A stretch of DNA of 64,000 nucleotides, taken from assembly GCF_963169125.1 (NCBI RefSeq), contig NC_084794.1, forward strand, positions 224,437,409-224,501,408, given 5' to 3'. Positions 22,770 through 34,520 of this stretch are shown here, in pieces; position 1 is the stretch's first letter; each line of letters begins with the position of its first letter. The notes under the pieces were generated by a model. It saw only the letters and a program-made list of their open reading frames with translations. It did not search any database and was not told where the DNA came from. The stretch is from Humulus lupulus. Its lineage: Eukaryota; Streptophyta; Magnoliopsida; Rosales; Cannabaceae. A program made the translations under genes and the position numbers.

Positions 22770-23977
22770 GGGTGGTATCATCCATGATAATACTTCTTTA
22801 GGTGCATAGCATTCCATGTCCATGGGACTGTTTCTCCATTAAGTCGAGCTAACTTGAAGGTTCCCTCATGTAATACCTCCACTATTTGATAGGGTCCTTC
22901 CCAGCTCGTACCAAAGCACCGTCTTTGGGGTCCTTACTTGCCAAAAAGGCCCTTCAGAGTACCAGGTCGCCTAAATCAAAGACACACCTCTTGACCTTGG
23001 AATTAAAATAACGAGTGATTTTTTGCTAATAATGTGTGAGTTGTAGCTACGAAACCTCTCATTTTTCATCAATTAGGCCTAGAGACACACTGAGCAACTC
23101 ATCATTTCGATCCTGGTTGAATGTTTGGATCCTGTGCGTGGTTATCTTTGTATCGACGAGAAGGACGACATCACTTTCGAAGGTCAAGGAGAAAGAGGTG
23201 TATCCCATAGAAGTTTGATGGGAGGTTCGGTACGCCCATAGCACTTGAGGGAGTTGCTCAGGCCAGACTCCCTTGGCCTCGTGTAATCTCTTCTTAAGGC
23301 TCACTTTGAGGGTCTTATTCACGACCTCGACCTGGCCCATTGGCTTGTGGGTAGGACACCGAAGATAAATTTTTAATTATGCCATGCCTTTCATAGAACT
23401 CGATGAAGAGATCACTATCGAAGTGAGTCCCATTATCCGATACAATCTTCTTGCGCAGTCTGAATCGGCACACAATACTCTTAACTACAAATTCGAGGTC
23501 TCATTTTGAGTTGATTGTTGCCAGGGGCTCAGCTTCTGCCTACTTCGTGAAATAATCAATGGCTACCACCGCATAGCAAACTCCTCCTTTTCCCGAGGGT
23601 AAAGCTCCTATTAAATCAATCCCCCATACTGCGAATGGCAATGGGGATGAGATCATTTTTAGCTCGACTGGTGGAGCTCGGGTGACTGTGACGAACCGCT
23701 GGCATTTGTCGCACTTTCGGGCATAGGAAATGGAATCCTTTGATAAAGTGGGCCAATAATATCCCTGCCTTACTATTTTTATGGCCAAGTTTTGCCCCCC
23801 AGCATGATCCCCACAGAAGCCTTCATGCACCTCCTGCAAAATAGTTTTGGCCTCCTCTAGTTGAACACATCGTAGAAGAGGAAAGGAATGGCCACGTCGG
23901 TACAATGCCCCATCCAAGATTGTATACCTTGGAGCCTGATAGAGTATCCTCCTAGCGTCTTTTTTTTCGTTAGGCAA
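22770..23977 (-). pseudogene. Element D integrase
   Basis: Read on the minus strand from 23977: HHCC zinc region (HEGFCGDHAGG, GYYWPTL, CDKCQRF), the core start WGIDLIGALP with its first Asp and VVAIDYFTK, then after a break at about 23540-23340 the segment GQVEVVNKTLK with the catalytic Glu, KRLHEAKGVWPEQLPQVLWAYRTS, and a GPY-like C-terminus ending near TWNAMHLKKYY (about 22790). Several stops and shifts make it non-functional. Confidence 0.85.
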
Positions 23978-23989
23978 CTTCCCTCCTAG

Positions 23990-26062
23990 CGTCTATCGAT
24001 CATCTTGACCTCCATCGTGTTTCCTGCCACGCTTGGGCTTTCCAAGAAATCCACCGATACTATGCTCAGAGTCTCAGCTTCTTTGGAGGTAGCGAGTTTT
24101 GCCAAGGCATCAGCGTTGGCATTCTGCTCGTGAGGTATCTACTCGACGAGGCCATATTCAAATACTGATAGCTCTTTCTTCACTTTGGCTAGGTAAGCCA
24201 CCATCTTGGCCCCCCACGCTTGGTATTACCCTAACACTTGGTTTACCACGAGCTGGGAATCGCTATAGCGCTGGACGGCCCTGGCCTTCAATTCCTTTGC
24301 CACTCTAAGCCCAGCCAACAGAGCTTCGTATTCGGCTTCATTGTTGGACGCCTCGAACCCGAACCATAGCACGAAATGGAATCGATGCCTTTATGGAGAG
24401 ATCAAAATGATCCTAGCTCCGAACCCATTTTCATTAGATGAACCGTCCACGAAGATTCTCCACAACGCCTGTACCGATTCTCTCAAAAGCTCCTCCTGAA
24501 ATCCGGTGCATTCAGCCATGAAATCAGCCAGGGCTTGGCTTTTGATCGTAGTCCGTGGTATGTACAATATTTTGAACTAGCTGAGTTCGATTGCCCATTT
24601 TAAGAGATGTCTCGATGCTTTAGGTTTCTACAATACCTACCTTAAAGGTTGGTCGGTCATGACATGGATTGAATGGGATTGGAAATATGGCCTAAGCTTC
24701 CTGGAGGCTATAATAAGGCAGAACGCCATCTTTTCCATTAAGGGATACCGCAATTCAGCTCCGATAAGTCTTTTGCTTATATAATATATTGGTCTTTGAA
24801 CCCGGTCTTCTTCCTACCAGCACGACACTGGCTACATTTTTTGTAACAGCCAAATAAAGAAAAAGGGGCTCCCCCGCCGTTGGTTTAGGCAATACTGGTG
24901 GCTCGGCCAAATGTGTTTTTAGATCGAGAAATGCCTGCTCGCACTCCTCAGTCCATTCAAACTTTTTATTTCCTTGGAGCATGTTATAGAGTGGCAAACA
25001 CTTGTCCGTGGACTTAGAAATGAACCGATTAAGGGCTGCCACTCTTCCAGTAAGACTCTGGACATCTTTACGCGACCTGGGCGAAGGCATTTCTAATAAC
25101 GATCTGATCTTGTCGGGGTTCACCTCTATCCCTCCAGTATTGACTATGAATCTCATAAATTTTCCTGATGCCACTCCGAAAGTACACTTCTGGGGATTTA
25201 ACCTCATGCTATATCTCCTCAAGATCCCAAAACATTCCTTCAGATCGGGAACATGGTTGTTGGCAGTCTTAGATTTGATCAGCATATCATCAACATACAC
25301 TTCCATGTTTTTCCCGATCTGATCAGCGAACATTCTGTTGACCAATCGCTGGTATGTAGCCCCAACGTTCTTCAGCCCGAAGGGCATAACTTTATAACAG
25401 TGAACATTTGTTGGAGTCATGAAGCTAGTATGCTCCTAGTCCGCGGGTTTCATCGCGATCTGGATATATCTAGAATACGCATCCATGAAAGATATGAGCT
25501 CATGCCCGCAGTGGCATCCACAAACTGATCAATCCTTGGCAACGGGAAGCAATCCTTGGAACATGATTTGTTTAGGTTTGAGAAATCGATGCAGGTCTGC
25601 CATTTTCCATTTGGCTTTGGGACTAGGACAGGATTTGTGACCCAGATCGGATATTTAGCCTCGCGAATAAACCCACATTTTAATAGTCGAGCTACTTATT
25701 CTTCCACGGCCTCAGCTCGGGTTGTACCTAGATGCCTCTATTTCTAGCATGCTTTTATCCAAGTTTAGGGTATGCATGATCACACTCGGGCTTATCCCTA
25801 CCATGTCTTCATGAGACCAGGCGAAAACATCTAGATTCCCTTGTAAAAAATTTATCAGCTCCGCCTTCCTCTCACCACCAAGATTTTTCCTAAGCTTAAC
25901 GACTCTTGAAGCATCTCTGGGATCGATGTTCACTTCTTTGCCTACTCGTGGATCGATATCATCACTCGGGGTAGTATCCCTGCTACTGGCTTGCTGAGGT
26001 TCTTCCATTCCAGGAGCAGTCCTTACTTCCTGGGATTCCTCGCCTTCATCCTGTATGGCCAT
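23990..26062 (-). pseudogene. pol: Element D reverse transcriptase and two RNase H domains
   Basis: RT begins at about 26000 (NFLQGNLDVFAWSHEDM), is broken around 25700-25420, and continues with MPFGLKNVGATYQRL and catalytic YVDDM near 25290. A normal RNase H follows (FEWTEECEQAFLDLK) to about 24760. A second RNase H reads at about 24470-24100: [34 protein letters not shown], and NADALAKLA. The double RNase H marks the Tat lineage. Stops are scattered through both. Confidence 0.85.
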
Positions 26063-26290
26063 CGTTTGCTGCCTGGGTTGTGATCATCCCTTCATGGAAA
26101 TGTTGTAGCATTCCCTGACAGCAAGCTGATCACCTCAGATAGTACATATTCCTATAGATGAGGGGAACTTGATCACAAGGTGGCAGACAGATGTTATGGC
26201 TTCGAACGCTATTAACGTTAGTCGACCCAAGATTTCATTGTACGCGGTCGGACAATCGACGACCACAAACTTGAGAAGCTTAAAAACAAT

Positions 26291-26600
26291 TCATTGTCCT
26301 TCACCCAAGGTTATCACTAACTTGATTGTTCCAATAGATGCCGATCCCTCACCGGAAAACCCATACAACATCATGGAGGTGGCCTTTAGCTCGGTCACAG
26401 ACAATCCCATCTTTTCTAGTGTGGACCTGAATAGTAGGTTTACATAACTTCCATTATCCACTAGTGTCCTTCTAACCCTCCGGTTGGCGAGCTGGACAGT
26501 TATGACCAGAGGATCGTTATGCGGGAATTGGACATGGCTAGCATCTTTTTCAGTAAAGTTGATTGGTTGTTTCTCCAATCGTTGTTTCTTAGATAAACGA
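26291..26600 (-). pseudogene. Element D protease
   Basis: The 95-codon frame from 26578 contains the aspartic protease signature as VDNGSYVNLL (the D-N-G form seen in Tat elements) after FPHNDPLVITVQLANRRVRRT, then a Tat-typical LEKMGLSVTELKA...YGFSGEG segment. It ends early at a stop. It would cleave the gag-pol polyprotein. Confidence 0.8.
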
Positions 26601-26638
26601 TGCTCCGGACAAACTCAACTCCGTTGTGAGACCTCAGC

Positions 26639-29005
26639 TCATTGATATACCTCTTCTAGGCACCTCTGCTCGTGCCTGCCAGATGAGGACCTCCGGAGAT
26701 GGTTGTTATTTCTCCCCCTGTTATCGGAGGAGGGGTATCCTGATTCACCTGAGCTCCGATCTAATTCGCTGGGGCCTCGAGAGCTGATGAAATATTTTGT
26801 CCGGGCATACTGAGCCAATGATCCGGACCTGATGAGTGTCTTAATCTCATCCTTCAAGTGTCTGTAATCATCAGTGTTGTGACCGATGTCATTGTGGAAT
26901 CGACAAAATTTTGAGGGATCTCTCTTCGCCCTTTGATTCTTCAATGGCTCTAGCTTTCTCCACGGAAGACGGGCAGAATTTTCCTAGAAGATACGCTCTC
27001 TAGTATCTGTGAGGCCGACATAAGTCATATAGATCGGCTTAAACTTATCCACGGGCTTTTTTTCTTTCTTTAAACCGCTTTGGCCATTTTCACCATTTCC
27101 CTTCCTCTTGTTATTTCCCCCTTGGTTATTCTGGGTAACGGTTTGGGTCGTGGCTGCAACATCCGTTACCGCTCCAATGGGCTGGGTAGGGACTTGGCTG
27201 GTTCCTGCGACTGAAGCTCGTGCTTCTTCCAAGTTGATCCACCTTCCAGCCTTGTTCATGAAATTATCCACGGTGTTCACTCCCTTCCTTTGGAGTTCTT
27301 GCTATAGGTCTCCCCCAACAAGAATTCACGTTCTCATCGCCATGAGCCTAGAACTTTCATCCGTGTCTCTAGCTCGCGCAGCAACATTAACAAACCTACT
27401 CAGATATGCTTTTAGAGGCTCTCCGAGCTGCTGCTTTACATTTGCGAGGGAGTCCACCTTAATGCGAGCTGCCTGAGAAGCCCAGAATGCCCTCTCGAAA
27501 TCAGCGGAGAAACTTTTCCACGAGCTGATATAATGTTTCTTGTATTGCTTGAACCATCGTCTAGCCAGCCCGACAAGAGTCGAGGGAAATACCAGGCACC
27601 TCAGCTCGGGTCCAACATTGTGGGCCATCATCAAGGTGTTGAACATTCCCAAGTGGTCAGATGGATCTCCATCTCCATCGAATTTTGACAGATGGGGCAT
27701 TCTGAAACCCAGCGGGTAGGTTGTTGTTGCGATGTTTGGGGAAAAAATTTCAAGCTCATCCCCTGAGTCATATTCGTCTTTTTCCTTCTCCGATAGGAGT
27801 CTTTTCATCAGCTCCTCCATCTGGGCTAACGTCTCCATGGTTTGGTCCTTGGTTCCCTAATTGTTATGGGGCTGTTCAATAGCCCATCCGGTCGTATGCG
27901 TTCGACGGGTTATTGTCCCTCCTAGCTTAAGCTTGGTTTGGCGGGACATTCCCATTGTCACGTACTTCAGAAGGGCCCCCCTTGTGGTGAGTGTTACTGA
28001 CCCCATCACGGGCTGGATTTCTCCTTTGTGAATTTAGGCGATCTCGTAGATCGGTCTGCGAATCAACTTGAGGGCTCTGAGCCGAACTCAGCTGATTTCT
28101 CAAATCTACGCTGGTCCTACCACTTCGACGGCCCTTAGTCCAATAACTTCCATTAGAGAAATTTAGAGCTTGCGGTTGAGGATGAGGATCTGGGATATTT
28201 CCACGTGCTCGTGGAACATAAGTAGGGGCAACGGGAGGAGGACTCCTCCTGCTGTCCCAATAGGTAGGAACGTTTCGAGGAGAACGCGGTGTTGTTGGAT
28301 GCCTTATAGGCGACAGGGGATTCCTAATCGGTGAGGCAATTCTTGTCCCGTCAGGATGTACCAAGTTAGCTAGCGGTCGCTCTGCTCTGCCATTTCTAAC
28401 TCCCTAGGTCAAGCGATCTGATCGTGACGCAGGGGGTCGGCTGGAATATTACGTCTTTGCTAGTTTTCCCTTGACCTTCTATGTGGGTTGCCATGGGTGC
28501 TTCTAGGCATATTCGATGGTGGTACTGAACTCGGAGTCGGGGTCCTAATCGACCGACTGACTTGCCGATGGCCCCTGGGAGGGCCATCAAACAAAATTTC
28601 TTGGTGATCTTGCGCCATGGGCCCAGAACTCGGGGTCGAGGTTCTAATCGATCGACTTGGTCTGGATCGACTATCCCGGTGGGACTTGTGAGTCCCACCT
28701 TGCCTCTTTCTGACATTAACGTCGGTTGTAAGAGGGGGTAGTTGAGCCAAAATCTCCTCGATTTGTTTGTTTTCTTTGGCTAGATGGATCCTTAACTGCA
28801 TGTTTTCCAACTCTAACGTAGTCAAGTAATATGGGTTCGGATTTGTCGGTAATGACGATGAACTCCCAGTGTCGATGTGTCCCATCGGTTGTTTTCCCGA
28901 CTGTTGCTGGATCTCAGGGTTTTGTTCATCAGAAACAGCGGCATGGTGAGCCTCCTGCCCACCATGCTGCTCTGTTTCATTGCCGTGTTTCGAGCGAGTA
29001 ACCAC
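26639..29005 (-). pseudogene. gag: Element D gag, in several fragments
   Basis: ATG at 29005 starts a hydrophilic N-terminus with LELENMQLRIHLAKENKQIE, possibly a short coiled coil, then an Arg/Ser/Pro-rich part (to about 27927). The gag core is at 27838-27326: PHLSKFDGDGDPSDHLGMF, LVFPSTLVGLARRWFKQY, and LSRFVNVAARARD. A Tat-type Cys-His motif follows at about 26900 (CRFHNDIGHNTDDY), whose last Cys is replaced by Tyr. Frames break near 28460, 27900, 27330 and 26980. Confidence 0.8.
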
Positions 29006-29051
29006 TTTGATGAACTTTGATCTGAAACTTTTACAATAGCACTAATCTGCA

Positions 29052-29073
29052 GCTCTCAATGAAAGCACCAAAC
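29052..29073 (-). other. Element D primer binding site
   Basis: Directly inside the 5' LTR, minus strand reads TTTGGTGCTTTCATTGAG. The same sequence sits next to the element E 5' LTR (41806-41827), so it is a conserved PBS. I have not assigned the tRNA. Confidence 0.75.
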
Positions 29074-29857
29074 TGTTGATGTAGTTTTTCACCAACAGTG
29101 AATTATGAAAATAGCTGGGATGGATTAGTGCTTAATGGTAAACCGTAATAAGAAAATGATACTTAAAAATACTAGAAACAAAATATCAAGAACACTTGTC
29201 CCTTTTTACATGGTTTGGAGGTTAAAATCCCCCTAGTCCACGAGTCTATTTATTACTGTATATCTCTCTATATTTTGACAGAGTTTTTGCATTACAGAAA
29301 AATAACCCTCCTTTTTCCTTATCCAAGGTCTTAGTATTTATATAGAAAATCCCTGGATATGCATTGGGGTCATCACGTGAATCCAAATCCCTCGTGTGAC
29401 CTGTCTCACATTAAACATAAATATTACAATTTATATTAAGGTATGGTCTAATCATTAGGTAAAACTAATCATGGGTCGTCAGGGATAAACAAACATGTGA
29501 TGTCTGATCATGCACGATTATCTTATGTGTCCGGTAATTCAAGGATTTGTGGACATGTAATGTTTGTCCACGCACGTTTATATAACGTATCCAGGTTTAT
29601 AAAGATCCATGGAAATGGCAGATCTCTAGCGTACCCTGAGCTGAGTGTAGCGTCAGCTCGTGTCTCGGATGGTATGCTTCATAAGTGTTTCTAGCTCGTG
29701 CCTATTGCTTTGTATTCATCAGCTCTTGCTATTTGCTTGGGGAATCGCACTGTCTTTACAGAGGAAATATGAACTTATGGATCATCTATTACAGCTCCTG
29801 GCTAGCCAGCTGTATCCGAGCTATCTAAAAGGCTCGTGCTGAATTTCAGGACGTAGA
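29074..29857 (-). repeat. Element D 5' LTR (right copy)
   Basis: 784 bp, partner of 17580-18361. The end reads GGACGTAGA, so one terminal base has mutated from CA to GA; the TATAC duplication directly after (29858-29862) fixes the boundary. Confidence 0.9.
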
Positions 29858-30436
29858 TATACATATATATACTTTTTATAAATATTGATAAACATTTCCT
29901 AAGAATTTTTCTTTTTTTTCCAAAAATCCAAAAATGACTTTCTATAACCTTTTTAACTCTTATAAAGTTTTTTAAAAAGTAAAACTTAACACATAATAAT
30001 TAAATTAAATGTATCTCACATTTAATTTAATACATCACACAATACAATTTAACCTATGGTCCATTTATGGAATAAAATTCTCCAATTCATTAAAATTAAG
30101 CATTTAACACAAAATGCCCTAAAATTTCTATTTCCTCTTAGATTTATTATTTTTTACCAAACTTTAATTTTTATGAATGTATTTTATGCTCAAAATATAT
30201 TTTCCAAGGTTTTTCATTTTATTTTTCGAGATTTTTACCGGATTAGGGTTTTTGTGTCGGTCCAAGACCGAAAGTCTTATCTTGACTTTTAAACACAAAC
30301 TTTATAATTTGGCTAGCAATAAATCATGGAAATAAATTCCAAACGAGTATAATTTTATTTAAAATAATATTCTTAACTCGGGGAAAACAATCCCGACCCG
30401 AGTCGTTTAAAGGTACCTGGAACGTAGGGCGTTACA

Positions 30437-32514
30437 TTAGGAGCTTCCTTAGGTTAGCAAGTTATTACAGGCGTTGGAAGGGTTTTTTAAGTTGCTACTT
30501 CTTTGATTGAACTAACATGCAAGAATCATAAGTTTGTGTGGTCAGACAAGTGTGAGAATAGGTTCCAGGAACTGAAGCGGAGTTTGATTACAGCTCCAGT
30601 TCTGAGTCTTCCAACAGATCAGGAGAAGTTTGTGATATGTTGTGATGCCTCACATCAGGGTTTGGTTTGTGTTCTTATGCAGTCAGGGAAGGTGATTGTT
30701 TATGCCTCATGCCAGTTGAAATAGTATGAACAGAGATACCCCACTCATGATTTTGAGTTGGCAACAGTGGTCTTTGCATTAAAGGTATGGAGGCATTATC
30801 TTTATTGGGAGAAGTGTGAGATTTATATTGACCACAAGAGCTTGAAGTACTTTTCCACATAGAAAGATCTGAACATGAGACAAAGGCGTTGGCTGGAGTT
30901 AGTATAGTATTATGATTGTGAGATCTTGTATCACCTAGGAAAAGGTATCAAATGCTTTAAGCCGGAAGGCACCAAGACAGATTTTTTAGTGAGAGGCTGA
31001 TATCCAGAGAGTTAGCAGAGGATATGACCAGAGATGGCCTAGAGTTGTTGGTAGGCCAGTTGGCCAACATTACGTTATAGTCTACGATGTTGGAAAGGAT
31101 AAAGTAAGGTCAGTTGGGTGATCCACAACTGACAAAGATCAGAGAGGATGTTCAAGTTGGAGTGTCCAAAGATTATACAGTGTCAGATTTGGGCTTGTTG
31201 AGATACAAGGGTCGCATATGTGTTCTGATGGACAATGCTATGAGGCGAGAGATTCTGGATGAATCTCATACTACTCCTTACTCTTTGCATCCAGGCACCA
31301 CGAAAATGTATCATGATGTGAGATCACTGTATTGGTGGCCTGGGATGAAGAGTAATGTGATAGAGTATGTAGCTAAGTGCTTGACATGTCAATAAGTCAA
31401 GTCTGAGCATCAGAGACCAACAGGGCTATTACAGCCTCTGGACATCCCAGAGTGGAAATGGGAGAACATCACGATGGATTTCGTGGTGGGGTTACCCAAG
31501 ATTGTTGGTTAACATGATTCAGTGTGGGTTATCATAGATCGATACACCAAGTAAGCTCACTTCTTACCAGTGAGCACAACTTATACAGTTTACCAGTACG
31601 TAGATCTCTATGTGAAAGAGATCGTGCGCCTTCATGGGGCACTAAGGTCGATCGTGTTAGAACGGGACCCCACATTGACTTCTAAGTTCTGGGGAAGTTT
31701 GCAGAGGGCCATGGGTACACAGTTGAAGTTCAGTACGGCTTATCATCCTCAGACAGATGGACAATCTGAGAGAACGATCCAGATATTAGAGGACATGCTG
31801 CTAGCATGTGTGCTGGACTTTGGTGGGTCCTGGAATAAGTATCTACCTTTGATAGAGTTTTTCTACAACAACAACTATCATTCGACCATTGGGGTGGCTC
31901 CTTATGAGATGTTGTATGGTAGGAAATGCAGATCTCCCATTCATTGGGATGAGACAGGAGAAAGGAAATACTTGGGTCCTAAGGCAGTTCAGAGGACCAA
32001 TGAGGCCATTGAGAAGATTAGAGTTTAGATGCTCACTTCTTGAAGCAGACAAAAAAGTTATGCTGATCCCAAACGTAGGAACGTGGGGTTCCAAGTGGGA
32101 GACTACATTTTCCTTAGAGTCTCGCCATGGAAAGGGGTGAGAAGATTTGGCAAGAAGGGAAAGCTAAACCCTCAATTCATAGGTCTATTAGAGATCCTGG
32201 AGAGGATTGGTCAGGTGCCCTATAGGTTGGCCTTACCTCCGACACTATCAGCCGTACATAACGTATATCATATTTCAGCTCTTCGAAAATATGTGTCAGA
32301 TCTGACTCATGTATTGAGTTACGAGGATTTGGAGCATGAGGTAGATCTCTCCTACGAGGAATAGCCAGTCCAGATACTAGACAGAAAGGACAAGGTCCTG
32401 AGAAGTAAAACAATACCTTTAGTTAAGGTATTATGGAGGAACAGCAAGGTCGAGGAAGCGACCTGGGAGCTGGAGTTAGATATGCAGAATCAGTATCCTG
32501 AGTTGTTCAAGTAA
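30437..32514 (+). pseudogene. pol: Element B RNase H, integrase and chromodomain, part 2 of pol
   Basis: Resumes with SFL...YYRR after element C. RNase [35 protein letters not shown]. Integrase: zinc region (HTTPYSLHPGTTKMYHDVRSLYWWPGMK, then CLTCQ), core with MDFVVGLP, and AYHPQTDGQSERTIQIL with the catalytic Glu. The C-terminal part (LALPPTLSAVHNVYHISALRKYV) and a chromodomain-like end finish at TAA 32512-32514. I count about ten stops or shifts. Several stops fall at expected Gln codons (30722, 30859, 32362 as TAG; 31393, 31510 as TAA). Confidence 0.85.
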
Positions 32515-32536
32515 ATTTCGGGGACGAAATTTCTGT

Positions 32537-32550
32537 AAGAAGGGAATAAT
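32537..32550 (+). other. Element B polypurine tract
   Basis: AAGAAGGGAATAAT directly before the TGTAACATCC start of the 3' LTR, 22 bp after the pol stop. The arrangement matches element A (shared AATTTCG...GACGAAATT just upstream). Confidence 0.75.
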
Positions 32551-33190
32551 TGTAACATCCCAAATTCCTTAATGTGGCTTAGTTCCTGGATTAGGAGGCC
32601 ATGAGGGCCATAATTAATTAATGAATTATTATGTGCATTGTATTATTATATGGTTGTATTTGTATATCTTTGTGCATGTATGTGATATATGGTTGAGACC
32701 ACATTATTATGTGGATATATTTGAGTTATTCAGCATGAGACGATTCTAGGAAGTAAGTTAGTGGTTTTGTTTTAACAGGGTTAATTACCGACCTCGGGGG
32801 TGAGCCTAGGGTTAATTTGGTGCTTAGTACATTATCGGGAATGAGCGGGTAATGAGAAATGATTTGTTAAATATTTGTGGATATTGGGAGTAACAGGAAT
32901 TGAGAGACATTAATTATAATTAACGGGGTAGGTGGTAATGACAAAATGACCCTTGGGTGGCTTTGATGGATTAGGTTGGCCCTATGGGCATTTTAGTCAT
33001 TTAAGTCTATTAGATAGTTTTGATTTGAGGAAGGTTGTAGAATAAACAGGGTAAAAACAGAGCTTTTCTCTCTTCTCTCTCAATCACTTTCCCTCTCTCT
33101 CACTCAGTTTGGAATTTGAAGCTAAGTTAGAGAATTCAAGCTTGAGGATTTAGACTTGGAGTCTAGGAATGAGTTTCAGCAAGTGAAGGG
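32551..33190 (+). repeat. Element B 3' LTR, first part
   Basis: Matches 9060-9709 of the 5' LTR. It is cut at AAGTGAAGGG by element E; the match resumes at 42662. AAGGG (33186-33190) and AAGAG (42662-42666) are the slightly mutated target duplication of E. Confidence 0.9.
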
Positions 33191-34026
33191 TGTTGTTGAC
33201 GTCGTTTTTCTTCAACTTAAAAAGGAGAGCAATCAAACAAGAATATATCAGAGGAAATTGAATAAAAAGATGAAAACTGGATCCTTTTACGTGGTTCAGC
33301 AGTTAAAATCTGCATAGTCCACAAGTCTGTATTATTAGCACTTGGGAGTCTTCTGGAAACTTTCAAAGAATAGTTGCCCAGAGTTTTCTCTAAAGATCTC
33401 AAAACTTCCTCTCTTTACAAATGAAGCTTCCTTCTCTATTTATAGAGAAGGTTTCAGAATTCATTCCCACATATTTCGGGAAGATATTCTGTGAATCAAA
33501 TAATATAATGCTAATTGATGCATTATTTGCTACGTCCATGATAATATCCCATAGAATGTGGGATCGGATAACTAATTACATCATATCCCTAAACATAGGG
33601 ATTTTACAACAATAAACACATTCACACACAACTGACTAGCTTAGATATTGAATTCATTATGCCTTCGAGACCATTTGTCTATCACGAGCTCGTCATCTTG
33701 CTTCGCCTATACTCCCAACAAGTAACCTTTGACGAAGTCATCACATTCGAGCTTACACTTCTCAAGATTGAACCATCTTGCCTAAGAGCAAGAGATGCAT
33801 CAACTTATACAAGTGTTGAACCCTTGCTATTGTGAGTTATGAGCCTATCTCATAATCTCGGAGCATCTTCGAGGCTACACACTGCTCAAGCTCACAAGGT
33901 CATCATTTACATCAAAACTATCTCTGACTAGTGGATCAAATGATGCCTGTGCTTATTTCTCCCTTCCACCTAACGAGCCTAGATTTCGGGATCATAATTC
34001 CTCATGGTCAAAATCTGGATGTAACA
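33191..34026 (-). repeat. Element E 3' LTR (left copy)
   Basis: TGTTGTTGACG...TGTAACA. The first three bases are an extra TGT relative to the right copy. Carries the ACGTGGTTC...TAGTCCACAAGTC module (33286-33330) and, near its plus-strand start, TTTTTCTTCAAC that can pair imperfectly with GTTGACG. Confidence 0.9.
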
Positions 34027-34045
34027 TTTTGCCCCCTCAAAAGTT
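34027..34045 (-). other. Element E polypurine tract
   Basis: Minus strand reads ACTTTTGAGGGGGCAAAA immediately before the 3' LTR; compare element D. Confidence 0.8.
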
Positions 34046-34120
34046 TCATTTCGAATCCTATGAGAAGGAAACTTTTGAACTGCCCTCCTTGGAAACTGAA
34101 CCATCTAATGTACTCAAGAA

Positions 34121-34520
34121 TGGACACGCGTCAGCCAGGGGTTGCTCAACTAGAGTACTCGAGTGCTTTTGTACCATGCCCACGTCTATTCATCTGCCAC
34201 CTTTATGCCGCCATCGTCATGTCTATACCCTTTCGTTTGATCAAATACCAAATTCGGCCAATGGTCCAGATCAGTTTGATGTTTGACATTCTTTAGAGCC
34301 TATAAATATGCCCATATCATCTTCTTCCCTTCACTTTCGCATTTTGAATTTTCAGAGAAAAAAGAAGAAAATACCAAAACCCAAACTTTGTTCTGTTCTT
34401 GCATGTTTTCCAAACCGAGAAAGCAAGATAATTTTGGCTTGTTCAACTCTGTGAGATCATTTTAGCAACCACTCCTCCAGTCGTCAATCTCTCTGTATCC
34501 GCAAGCTACTGTGTGTAAGT
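34121..34520 (+). promoter_or_regulatory. Orphan antisense promoter and leader in element E
   Basis: GGACACGCG at 34121, TATAAATA at 34301-34308, a pyrimidine-rich leader, and a GTAAGT donor at 34515-34520. It copies the arrangement in element D upstream of its antisense gene, including the 206/214 bp TATA-to-donor distance. No antisense ORF follows: 34521-35390 has no frame resembling the D protein. The coding part was lost, or this subfamily never had it. Confidence 0.5.

Larger units (their letters stand above)
17580..29857 (-). mobile_element. Element D: Tat-lineage Ty3/gypsy element, inserted in C
   Basis: LTRs at 17580-18361 and 29074-29857, flanked by perfect TATAC duplications (17575-17579 and 29858-29862). 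On the minus strand: 5' LTR, PBS, gag, PR, RT, RNase H, a second archaeal-type RNase H, integrase, a variable region, an antisense (plus-strand) gene, PPT, 3' LTR. The second RNase H and the antisense ORF before the 3' LTR are known traits of the Tat lineage. LTRs differ by roughly 5-7 % by eye over the first 340 bp. All genes are broken. Confidence 0.9.
14355..30436 (-). mobile_element. Element C: Tekay-type solo LTR (3.8 kb) with element D inside
   Basis: Starts TGTAACGTCCC and ends GGGCGTTACA, so its ends form a 10-bp near-perfect inverted repeat. Minus D and the extra duplication it is about 3.8 kb (14355-17579 and 29863-30436). It contains no gag, pol, PBS or PPT, yet has perfect TTAGG flanks, which fits a solo LTR left by LTR-LTR recombination. 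Orientation is inferred as minus because segments such as TGCTTAGTAAG...AGGTAAG (14640-14680) are the reverse of those in the plus-strand Tekay LTRs, and a TATA stretch reads on the minus strand near 17578-17560. Confidence 0.75.

Noticed and set aside
27108..27476. 122-codon plus-strand ORF in element D
   Set aside because: Antisense shadow of the gag core, which has clear family motifs on the minus strand.
33931..34296. Overlapping ORFs in the element E LTR and PPT region
   Set aside because: They span the LTR end and the PPT, so they cannot be a conserved gene; they are composition-driven.
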